From positions 23,671-57,401 of the forward strand of contig PMDS01000064.1 in NCBI GenBank assembly GCA_003155655.1: a DNA stretch of 33,731 nucleotides. The letters are read 5' to 3'. This DNA comes from Melioribacter sp. Lineage in GTDB: Bacteria; Bacteroidota; Ignavibacteria; Ignavibacteriales; Melioribacteraceae. The translations under genes and the position numbers were made by a program. This document shows, one piece after another, positions 26,950 to 33,731 of this stretch. Below the pieces are notes generated by a model, which saw only the letters and a program-made list of their open reading frames with translations, searched no databases and was not told the origin of the DNA. How positions within the stretch are numbered: the first letter of the stretch is position 1; every line of letters begins with the position of its first letter.

Positions 26950-29900
26950 TTAGTTAATTTTTATATCCAGACCTAGACCTTGAAGTTCTTTAATCATTAC
27001 ATTGAACGCTTCAGGTATATTTGGTTCAGGTACATTTTCACCTTTAACAATTGCTTCATAAGTCTTAGCTCTTCCTGTAACATCATCGCTTTTAACAGTC
27101 AAAATTTCCTGAAGGACGTGAGAAGCGCCGTAACCTTCAAGCGCCCAAACTTCCATTTCACCAAACCTCTGTCCGCCAAATTGTGCCTTTCCGCCTAATG
27201 GCTGTTGAGTAATAAGCGAGTATGGGCCAATTGAACGTGCATGAATCTTGTCATCAACCATGTGACCTAGTTTCATCATATAGATATAACCACATGTTAC
27301 TTTCTGATGGAATTTTTCTCCGCTTCTTCCATCATACAACCATGTTTTACTTCCTTCTGCAAGTTCTGCTTCCTTCAACCAATCTTCAACTTCGCTTACT
27401 TTTGCACTGTCGAATATTGGCGTTTCGAACTTAACGCCAAGTTTATGACCTACCCATCCTAGGGCTGTTTCATATAATTGACCCAGGTTCATACGTGAAG
27501 GTACGCCAAGCGGATTCAGAACTATATCAACCGGAGTTCCATCTTCATGGTAAGGCATGTCTTCAACGGGAACAACTTTAGCAACAACACCTTTATTACC
27601 ATGACGGCCTGCCATTTTATCACCGACCGATACTTTTCTTTTCTTGGCAACGTAAACTTTGGCAAGCTGAGTAATTCCAGGCGGTAATTCATCACCACTT
27701 TGGATCTTTAATTTTTCCCGTTTGTAATCTTCTTCAATTTCCGCCAAAAGAATAAAATAATTTGAATATAACTGCTTGATCATTTCATTTGTGCTCTTAC
27801 GTTCGAACCACTCTTTTGTATAATCAAGTTTAGTTATATCATCTATATCAGCAAAAGTATTTTCTTTTATTGTATTTCCGCTTCTTAAAACTACTGTTCC
27901 ATCAACATCTCTAATACCTGTTGTAGTTTTATCTTCGGTTATCCTGGTTACTTTAGCAACTAATTTCTGATAATGATTGTCTTTTCTTTTTTTGTATTCA
28001 GATTCCAGAGTATCGAGCTGTTTCTTCTCAAGTTTTTTAGATTCAATATCCTTACGCTTACGGCTAAATAATCTTGTCTTAATAACAACACCTTTCAAAC
28101 CTGGAGGTGCTTTAAGTGATGCATCTTTAACATCACCTGCTTTATCTCCAAAGATTGCTTTTAACAATTTCTCTTCGGGTGTAGGATCAGTTTCTCCCTT
28201 AGGAGTAATTTTACCAATTAAAATGTCACCTTCTTTAACTTCAGCGCCTTCGCGTACAATTCCATTTTCGTCAAGATCTTTTGTAGCCTCTTCACTAACG
28301 TTTGGAATATCCCGTGTTAATTCTTCTTCGCCTCGTTTAGTTTCGCGAACCTGCAATTCAAATTCTTCAATGTGTATCGAGGTAAATACATCATCTCCAA
28401 CAAGGCGTTCACTTAGTACAATAGCATCCTCAAAGTTATAACCACGCCATGGCATGAACGCAACCGATACATTGCGTCCAAGTGCAAGTTCACCCTTATC
28501 AATTCCAGGACCATCAGCAAGTACTTCACCTTTTTTAACACGCTGACCCGTTACAACAATTGGTTCTTGTGTGAAGCAAGTTTCCTGGTTTGTTCCGGCA
28601 AACTTTGTAAGTTTATATGTAACCCTTTTTTCATCATCAAAACTTACCAATGTTTCCGGAGCTTTCTCATCAACATCATATTTAACAATAACTTTTGTCG
28701 CATCAGAATATTCAACAACTCCATCATCTTCAGCAATTAATATAGAACGGGAGTCACGTGCAATTTTTGCTTCCATTCCCGTACCAACAATTGGCGCCTG
28801 AGGGACTAATAATGGAACTGCCTGGCGCTGCATGTTTGAACCCATCAATGCTCTGTTTGCATCATCATGTTCAAGGAATGGTATTAATGCTGCCGCTGCA
28901 GAAACTATTTGTGCAGGAGCAACATCCATATAATGAACTTCATTACGCGGAACAACAGGGAAATCTCCACGTTCACGGCATCTTACCCGGTTTTCAGTAA
29001 ATCTGCCCTGATCGTCTAATGGTACGTTTGCCTGCGCAATAATAAATTCATCTTCCTGATCTGCGCTTAAGAAATCTATACTATTTGAAACTTTTCCTTC
29101 TTTAACTTTTCTATATGGTGTTTCTAAAAATCCATATTGATTAACTCTTGCATAAATTGTAAGGGATGAAATCAAACCAATGTTTGGGCCTTCAGGAGTT
29201 TCAATAGGACACAAACGGCCATAATGTGAATGGTGCACGTCGCGGACTTCAAAGCCTGCCCGTTCACGTGTTAAACCGCCGGGACCTAAAGCAGAAATTC
29301 TTCTCTTATGTGTTAGTTCCGAAAGCGGATTTGTTTGATCCATGAATTGCGAGAGCTGATTGGTTCCGAAGAATGCATTAATAACGCTGCTTATTGTTCT
29401 TGCATTTACAAGATCCTGAGGCTGCATATTTTCGTTGTCGCGCATATTCATTCTTTCTTTAATTGTGCGCGCCATTCTTGCCAAACCAACATTATATTGC
29501 TGCTGTAACTGCTCGCCGACAGTTCTCACCCTTCTATTTCCAAGATGATCAATGTCATCAACACTTAAATTCCCATTTTTTAGGTGGGTAATATTTTTCA
29601 TTATCGCAATTATATCTTCAACTGTAAGCACCTTAATATTATCAGGAACCTCAAGATTTAAGCGGTCATTCATTCTGAACCTGCCAACCTCACCAAGGTC
29701 ATATCTTTTATCATTGAAAAATAATTTGTCAATCAAACCAACTGCCGTTTCAACATCAGGGGCTTCACCCGATCTTAACTGGCGGTAGATTGCATAAAGT
29801 GCTTCTTCTTTATTTGTTGAAGTATCTTTTTTAAGTGTATTGATAATCAGATCCTGCTCCATTGAAGTTTCAAGACTGATCAATTGTAATTTTGTAACTC

Positions 29901-30729
29901 CGGAATGTTTGATGCTGTCAATAATTTCTTCAGTAAGTTCGGTGTCTTTTGATGCGTAAATTTCACCTGTTGTTGTATCTATAATATCATTTGCAGCCAC
30001 TCTTCCGGTATGTTTATCTACGTTTAGCTGTTTTGCAGTTAATTCTTCAATTAATCCGAAAAGATTTAAAATTTGCTCATCAGTTTCATATCCAAGAGCG
30101 CGTAGCAAAGTTGTAGAAGGGAATTTCTTTCTCCGGTCGATATAAACGTAAAGAATATTATTAATATCTGTAGCAAATTCAACCCAGGAACCCCTGAAAG
30201 GAATTATTCTAGCTGAATAAATTGGTGTTCCATTTGGATGAAATGTCTGCGAGAAAGCTACACCCGGAGAACGGTGGAGCTGGCTGACAATTACTCTTTC
30301 TGCACCGTTAATAATAAATGTTCCACGGTGCGTCATAAAAGGTAGATTACCAAGATATACTTCCTGCTCTACAGAATTTACGTATTCACCTGTTTCATCA
30401 TCCTTTGTAGAAAGACGTAATTTTGCTTTAAGAGGAGCAGAGTAAGTTAAACCTCTTTCCTCGCATTCAGTCATTGAGAATCTTGGTTTCTCAATGTAAT
30501 ACTCAATAAAATCCAGCCTGTAAAATTCTTTATTATCGAGGATGGGGAAGTTGGTATCGAATACTGCCTGCAAACCTTTGCCTTCTCTTTGCTCCGGAAT
30601 AACTTTCAATTGAATAAATTCCTCGAATGAATCCAACTGAATGTTTAATAAGTCCGGGACTTTAACAGCTTGAGAAATTGAAGCAAATGTAATTCTACCA
30701 GTGCTTCTGTTAATTTTTTGTTTTTCCAA
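26950..30729 (-). CDS. rpoB: RNA polymerase beta subunit
   Basis: Forms the active-centre cleft with beta'. 1259 residues. The rifampicin-site region runs from about 456 to 490 (GTNQLSQFMDQTNPLSELTH followed by KRRISALGPGGLTRERAG), with Asp464, His474 and Ser479 matching the sensitive-type residues 516, 526 and 531 of E. coli. Later blocks include NFEDAIVLSERLV and HGNKGVVAKVVPVEDMP. Start TTG at 30729 with GGAGG (30736-30740) six bases upstream. 118 bases after rplL, with hairpins in the gap. Confidence 0.99.
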   Translation of the reverse strand: MEKQKINRSTGRITFASISQAVKVPDLLNIQLDSFEEFIQLKVIPEQREGKGLQAVFDTNFPILDNKEFYRLDFIEYYIEKPRFSMTECEERGLTYSAPLKAKLRLSTKDDETGEYVNSVEQEVYLGNLPFMTHRGTFIINGAERVIVSQLHRSPGVAFSQTFHPNGTPIYSARIIPFRGSWVEFATDINNILYVYIDRRKKFPSTTLLRALGYETDEQILNLFGLIEELTAKQLNVDKHTGRVAANDIIDTTTGEIYASKDTELTEEIIDSIKHSGVTKLQLISLETSMEQDLIINTLKKDTSTNKEEALYAIYRQLRSGEAPDVETAVGLIDKLFFNDKRYDLGEVGRFRMNDRLNLEVPDNIKVLTVEDIIAIMKNITHLKNGNLSVDDIDHLGNRRVRTVGEQLQQQYNVGLARMARTIKERMNMRDNENMQPQDLVNARTISSVINAFFGTNQLSQFMDQTNPLSELTHKRRISALGPGGLTRERAGFEVRDVHHSHYGRLCPIETPEGPNIGLISSLTIYARVNQYGFLETPYRKVKEGKVSNSIDFLSADQEDEFIIAQANVPLDDQGRFTENRVRCRERGDFPVVPRNEVHYMDVAPAQIVSAAAALIPFLEHDDANRALMGSNMQRQAVPLLVPQAPIVGTGMEAKIARDSRSILIAEDDGVVEYSDATKVIVKYDVDEKAPETLVSFDDEKRVTYKLTKFAGTNQETCFTQEPIVVTGQRVKKGEVLADGPGIDKGELALGRNVSVAFMPWRGYNFEDAIVLSERLVGDDVFTSIHIEEFELQVRETKRGEEELTRDIPNVSEEATKDLDENGIVREGAEVKEGDILIGKITPKGETDPTPEEKLLKAIFGDKAGDVKDASLKAPPGLKGVVIKTRLFSRKRKDIESKKLEKKQLDTLESEYKKRKDNHYQKLVAKVTRITEDKTTTGIRDVDGTVVLRSGNTIKENTFADIDDITKLDYTKEWFERKSTNEMIKQLYSNYFILLAEIEEDYKREKLKIQSGDELPPGITQLAKVYVAKKRKVSVGDKMAGRHGNKGVVAKVVPVEDMPYHEDGTPVDIVLNPLGVPSRMNLGQLYETALGWVGHKLGVKFETPIFDSAKVSEVEDWLKEAELAEGSKTWLYDGRSGEKFHQKVTCGYIYMMKLGHMVDDKIHARSIGPYSLITQQPLGGKAQFGGQRFGEMEVWALEGYGASHVLQEILTVKSDDVTGRAKTYEAIVKGENVPEPNIPEAFNVMIKELQGLGLDIKIN

Positions 30730-30735
30730 CCCTAA

Positions 30736-30740
30736 CCTCC
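30736..30740 (-). promoter_or_regulatory. Ribosome binding site fixing the TTG start of rpoB
   Basis: GGAGG on the minus strand, six bases before the TTG at 30729; no ATG lies close by in frame. Confidence 0.8.
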
Positions 30741-30760
30741 AATGTGGTTTTTGTCAGTTT

Positions 30761-30785
30761 TTTCTTTCATCAAAAATGAAAGAAA
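30761..30785 (-). promoter_or_regulatory. Second hairpin in the rplL-rpoB gap
   Basis: TTTCTTTCAT and ATGAAAGAAA form a perfect 10-bp AT-rich stem with a 5-base loop. It directly abuts the stronger hairpin at 30785-30817 and contains that hairpin's T-rich tail as its 5' arm. It ends about 20 bases before the rpoB ribosome binding site. Confidence 0.5.
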
Positions 30786-30817
30786 GTGGTAGGACAGATT
30801 TCAACCATCCTACCACT
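30785..30817 (-). terminator. Terminator-like attenuator hairpin between rplL and rpoB
   Basis: AGTGGTAGGA and TCCTACCACT form a perfect 10-bp stem with a 13-base loop, followed on the minus strand by TTCTTTCATTTTTG. In E. coli a partial terminator lies in the same gap and lowers rpoBC transcription relative to L7/L12. The same role is inferred here, since rpoB has no evident promoter of its own in the gap. Confidence 0.65.
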
Positions 30818-30847
30818 CTAATTTTATATAAAAAAAGAAAAGAAATG

Positions 30848-31225
30848 CTACTTAACTTGAACTGTAGCGCCAGCTTCTTCTAATTCTTTTTTAATCTTTT
30901 CTGATTCGTCTTTTGATATAGCTTCTTTTACAGTCTTTGGTGCGCCATCAACTAAATCTTTGGCTTCCTTTAATCCAAGTCCTGTATGAGCGCGAACAAC
31001 TTTAATTACGTTGATTTTTGTTGCACCGGCTGCTTGAAGAACAACATCAAATTCGGTTTTTTCTTCAACGGGAGCTGCTGCCGGACCTGCTGCTGGTCCT
31101 GCCATCATCATTGGTGCTGCGGCAGTAACGCCGAATTCATCTTCTAATGCCTTTTTTAATTCTGAGGCTTCAACGAGTGTGAGAGCTTTTATTTTCTCTA
31201 CAATCTCTGCAATTTTTTCTGACAT
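30848..31225 (-). CDS. rplL: 50S ribosomal protein L7/L12
   Basis: Multicopy stalk protein that recruits translational GTPases. 125 residues: N-terminal dimer helices (1-35), an Ala/Gly/Pro-rich hinge (about 35-54) and a globular C-terminal domain with [20 protein letters not shown] and [11 protein letters not shown]. Stop TAG. 45 bases after rplJ and 118 before rpoB. Confidence 0.99.
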   Translation of the reverse strand: MSEKIAEIVEKIKALTLVEASELKKALEDEFGVTAAAPMMMAGPAAGPAAAPVEEKTEFDVVLQAAGATKINVIKVVRAHTGLGLKEAKDLVDGAPKTVKEAISKDESEKIKKELEEAGATVQVK

Positions 31226-31270
31226 TTTTTATTACTCCTGTTACTTTTAATTAATTATTCAATTTTTATA

Positions 31271-31792
31271 TTATGCAGCTTTCTTCTTGCCAACTTCATC
31301 AATAACACTAACAAGATCTCTAATAACTGCATTGATAGCACCAACAATACCGCTTGCAGGGGCAGCAACACTTCTGACAATACCTGCCATGATTTCTTCT
31401 TTAGTAGGCATTGATGCAATTGTATCTAACTGTTCTGCACCATAGTATGTTGATTCAAGGTAACAACCTTTGAAGGAAAATTTTTTGGATTCATCAAAAT
31501 ATTTTTTGATAATCTTAGCCGGCGCAACAAAATTCTCGCCCGCAAAAGCTATACCAATCATTCCTACAAGCTGCGTGTTAAATTTTTCGTATCCGCCTGT
31601 TTGTTCAAGCGCTTTTTTGAAGAGTGTGTTCTTAAAGACCTTGTATGTAACTCCTTCTTTTCTAAAATTAGAACGCAATTTGTTGATACCCGCAACATTA
31701 ACACCGCGGTAATCAACAAGAAACATTGCAGAAGAATTATTTACAAGCTCTTTAATCTTCTCAACCATCTCTCCTTTTTCTTCTTTTTTCAT
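31271..31792 (-). CDS. rplJ: 50S ribosomal protein L10
   Basis: Stalk base that carries the L7/L12 dimers and, in studied bacteria, represses its own mRNA. 173 residues. SAMFLVDYRGVNVAGINKLR and YKVFKNTLFKKAL are diagnostic, and the C-terminal helix that holds L7/L12 follows. AGGAG is only four bases before the ATG. The 65-base leader after rplA folds into a predicted stem (31816-31851). Confidence 0.98.
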   Translation of the reverse strand: MKKEEKGEMVEKIKELVNNSSAMFLVDYRGVNVAGINKLRSNFRKEGVTYKVFKNTLFKKALEQTGGYEKFNTQLVGMIGIAFAGENFVAPAKIIKKYFDESKKFSFKGCYLESTYYGAEQLDTIASMPTKEEIMAGIVRSVAAPASGIVGAINAVIRDLVSVIDEVGKKKAA

Positions 31793-31815
31793 CGTACTCC
31801 TGTTCAGTTATAACG

Positions 31816-31851
31816 ACACACTTAATAATGTAGAAGCATTTATGAGTGCGT
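31816..31851 (-). promoter_or_regulatory. Candidate structured leader of rplJ
   Basis: On the minus strand ACGCACT pairs with AGTGTGT (7 bp, one G-U), then an internal loop CATA/ATTA, then AATG pairs with CATT around CTTCTA. A bent helix with an internal loop is the general form of the L10-binding leader in other bacteria. Match to the known L10 leader is not proven. Confidence 0.4.
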
Positions 31852-31857
31852 AAAAAT

Positions 31858-32565
31858 TTATTCGTGTTTAGAGGATATAGAAGATTCTTCTTTTGTAATT
31901 CTTAGACCAGGACCCATAGTTGAAGACAAATATAAACTCTTTATGTATACTCCTTTAGCAGAAGATGGTTTCATTTTCATAATTGTTATAAGAAATGCAC
32001 GCGTGTTATCTGCAAGCTGTTCGGCAGTAAAATCTAATTTACCTAGCGCTGTATGAACTATGCCTGCTTTTTCAACTCTAAATTCAATTTTACCGGCTTT
32101 AACTTCTTTAACAGCTTTTGCAACATCGGCAGCAACTGTTCCGCTTTTTGGGTTTGGCATTAAACCTTTAGGACCAAGTACACGGCCAAGCTTACCAACT
32201 TCTCCCATAGTATCAGGAGTAGCAATAATTACATCAATATCTGCCCAGCCGCCTTTAATTTTTTCAATGTATTCTTCAAACCCTGCGTACTCTGCCCCGG
32301 CTTTCAAAGCTGCTTCTGCCTGTGCGCCTTTGGCAATAACAAGCACAGAAACTTTTTTGCCGGTTCCATGCGGAAGAGAAACAGTACCTCTTATCATTTG
32401 ATCTGCATGACGCGGATCAACACCCAGGCGGATTGCGCAATTCAATGTTTCATTAAATTTAACTTTTGAATTTTCCTTCAAAAGTTTAATTGCAGCTTCA
32501 AGAGTATATTCTTTTGCTGTATCAACATTTTTATTAATGGCTTTAATTCTTTTTGAAACTTTCAT
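31858..32565 (-). CDS. rplA: 50S ribosomal protein L1
   Basis: Mobile L1-stalk protein at the E-site; represses the L11 operon in E. coli. 235 residues from ATG at 32565, with AGGA about six bases upstream; an in-frame TTG at 32580 is less likely. GTVSLPHGTGKKVSVLVIAKG and GRVLGPKGLMPNPKSGTV are diagnostic. Thirty bases after rplK. Confidence 0.97.
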   Translation of the reverse strand: MKVSKRIKAINKNVDTAKEYTLEAAIKLLKENSKVKFNETLNCAIRLGVDPRHADQMIRGTVSLPHGTGKKVSVLVIAKGAQAEAALKAGAEYAGFEEYIEKIKGGWADIDVIIATPDTMGEVGKLGRVLGPKGLMPNPKSGTVAADVAKAVKEVKAGKIEFRVEKAGIVHTALGKLDFTAEQLADNTRAFLITIMKMKPSSAKGVYIKSLYLSSTMGPGLRITKEESSISSKHE

Positions 32566-32595
32566 TTTTAATCCTGGCAAAAAATTATTTTCAAA

Positions 32596-33021
32596 TTAGT
32601 CTTCAACTGTAAAACCCATACTGCGGGCTGTTCCGGCTACCATGCTCATTGCGTGATCAACATCATGAGCATTAAGATCAGGCATTTTCAAAGTTGCAAT
32701 TTCGCGAACCTGTGCTTTTGTAACTTTTGCAACTTTTGTTTTATTTGGCTCGGGAGAACCTTTTTCAACTTTTGCAGCTTTCTTTAATAATATAGCAGCA
32801 GGAGGCGTTTTGGTAATAAATGTAAATGATTTATCCGAATAAACAGTTATTACTACCGGAATAATTAATCCTTGTTTATCAGAAGTTCTTGCATTGAACT
32901 GCTTACAGAACTCCATTATGTTAACACCTTTCTGACCTAAAGCAGGACCTACTGGTGGAGAAGGATTAGCTGCACCTGCAGGTATTTGCAATTTAATATA
33001 GCTGTCAATTTTCTTTGCCAT
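32596..33021 (-). CDS. rplK: 50S ribosomal protein L11
   Basis: GTPase-centre protein that binds the thiostrepton loop of 23S rRNA. 141 residues, the standard length. The Pro-rich N-terminal [20 protein letters not shown] and the C-terminal [17 protein letters not shown] are diagnostic. Nineteen bases after nusG. Confidence 0.99.
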   Translation of the reverse strand: MAKKIDSYIKLQIPAGAANPSPPVGPALGQKGVNIMEFCKQFNARTSDKQGLIIPVVITVYSDKSFTFITKTPPAAILLKKAAKVEKGSPEPNKTKVAKVTKAQVREIATLKMPDLNAHDVDHAMSMVAGTARSMGFTVED

Positions 33022-33040
33022 AATTTAACCTATGTAATTT

Positions 33041-33586
33041 TTATTTTTCAAATTCAGCTTGAGCAAAATCAATTTCAACCGGCGTCTTTCTTCCAAAGAT
33101 TGATACCATAACTTTAATTTTCAATTTTTCTTCATTCACTTCCTGAATAAAGCCTGAAAAATTATTGAATGGACCGTCTATGATTTTTACAAAATCGCCT
33201 GTTCTGAAAACTGTCTCTGTACGTTCTGTTTCATCATTTTGAGTAAGTCTTCCAACTATTCTTTTTACTTCTTCCACCAGAAGAGGAACCGGATGATTTG
33301 CCGATCCAAGAAACCCCATTACAGATGCAGTGTTGATAATAAAATCTTTTACCTTAATATCAAGATCGGCACAAACCAGAATATAACCGGGGAAGAAATT
33401 TTTCTTCTTGGTTTTTTTCTTGCCGTCTTTAACTTCAAAAACTTTCTCGGTGGGAACGAGCACATCAAACACCCTGGCGCGCAGTTCTTCGCTTTCTTTA
33501 AGCTCTGCTTCAATTAACGTTTTCACTTTATTTTCGTGACCTGAAAACGTTCTAACTACATACCATTTTGCTTTCTCGTTTTCCAA
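33041..33586 (-). CDS. nusG: Transcription elongation/antitermination factor NusG
   Basis: Binds RNA polymerase and couples it to the ribosome or Rho. 181 residues: NGN domain (about 7-110, WYVVRTFSGHENKVK and FFPGYILV) and C-terminal KOW domain (from about 125, DGPFNNFSGFIQEVNEE). Start TTG at 33586, two bases after the secE stop; AAGGA lies 11 bases upstream, rather far, so coupling to secE is likely. Confidence 0.98.
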   Translation of the reverse strand: MENEKAKWYVVRTFSGHENKVKTLIEAELKESEELRARVFDVLVPTEKVFEVKDGKKKTKKKNFFPGYILVCADLDIKVKDFIINTASVMGFLGSANHPVPLLVEEVKRIVGRLTQNDETERTETVFRTGDFVKIIDGPFNNFSGFIQEVNEEKLKIKVMVSIFGRKTPVEIDFAQAEFEK

Positions 33587-33588
33587 AC

Positions 33589-33731
33589 CTAAAAGATTCC
33601 TTGTAGGATTTTATTGACTGCCATATCTACCACATAAGTAAATGCTGCTAATACCAGACAAACAACAATTACTATAGAAGTAGATTCTTTTAATTCATCT
33701 CGTGTTGGCCAGGTAACTTTTTTCATTTCCT
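33589..33731 (-). CDS. secE: Sec translocon subunit SecE, C-terminal part (5' end outside window)
   Basis: Small membrane protein that clamps SecY. The last 46 full codons are visible, from EMKKVTWPTRDELKEST, the conserved amphipathic helix, through one transmembrane segment (IVIVVCLVLAAFTYVV) to the stop TAG at 33589. The ATG inside EMKK is internal by comparison with the family, so the gene starts beyond the window edge. Two bases separate it from nusG. Confidence 0.94.
   Translation of the reverse strand, partial: EMKKVTWPTRDELKESTSIVIVVCLVLAAFTYVVDMAVNKILQGIF

Noticed and set aside
27977-28441. A 154-codon open frame on the plus strand
   Set aside because: It lies wholly antisense to conserved rpoB sequence, is Ser-rich as expected from reverse-complemented coding DNA, and resembles no family I know.
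32060-32401. A 113-codon open frame on the plus strand
   Set aside because: Antisense shadow of rplA; its composition follows the complement of the L1 gene.
1-33731. CRISPR arrays, insertion sequences, prophage or toxin-antitoxin genes
   Set aside because: No spaced direct repeats, transposase motifs or compact toxin-antitoxin pairs were seen; the genes form an unbroken housekeeping cluster.

Overview
The window is almost entirely one transcription and translation super-cluster. 45 protein genes and one tRNA gene are recognised, all on the minus strand. I found no mobile element, CRISPR array or clear foreign insertion.

Organism: the DNA is AT-rich, uses the standard stop codons and encodes a diderm-type bacterial gene set. 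Protein details such as the Lys-rich tails on L17 and S13, the zinc-type S4, the 89-residue S14 and the secY-map-infA-rpmJ order without adk suggest the Bacteroidota/Chlorobiota/Ignavibacteriota group. Many ribosomal genes carry strong AGGAGG-like ribosome binding sites, and one promoter looks like TTGACA-N17-TAAATT. Both argue against a classical Bacteroides-type genome and favour an Ignavibacteria-like one. This placement is inference, made without a database search.

Layout in the direction of transcription (high to low coordinates): secE (5' end outside the window), nusG, rplK, rplA, rplJ, rplL, rpoB and rpoC (33731-22652); the str group rpsL, rpsG, fusA, tuf (22545-18314); the S10 group rpsJ, rplC, rplD, rplW, rplB, rpsS, rplV, rpsC, rplP, rpmC, rpsQ (18242-13236); the spc group rplN, rplX, rplE, rpsN, rpsH, rplF, rplR, tRNA-Gln(UUG), rpsE, rpmD, rplO, secY, map, infA, rpmJ (13208-6369); and the alpha group rpsM, rpsK, rpsD, rpoA, rplQ (6350-3315). 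A hairpin plus T-tract at 3253-3286 ends the cluster. Below it are engB (ribosome-assembly GTPase), a membrane-anchored GAF-GAF protein with a degenerate GGDEF domain, and the first 170 codons of deoB (phosphopentomutase).

The genes make RNA polymerase core subunits, ribosomal proteins of both subunits, two elongation factors, IF-1, the Sec translocon pore, methionine aminopeptidase and a ribosome-assembly GTPase. Most gaps are under 30 bases. The larger gaps (rplA/rplJ, rplL/rpoB, rpoC/rpsL, tuf/rpsJ) each hold a predicted RNA structure or inverted repeat, and these are the likely points where expression is adjusted. About a quarter of visible starts are TTG or GTG, usually behind a good ribosome binding site. 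The least ordinary items are the tRNA-Gln gene inside the spc operon, the inverted repeat bracketing a promoter before rpsL, the double hairpin between rplL and rpoB, and the degenerate GGDEF protein. I did not find a wholly new system; the window is mostly conserved housekeeping DNA with a few unusual regulatory details. No gene-free stretch exceeds 300 bases; the longest (3080-3314) is described below.
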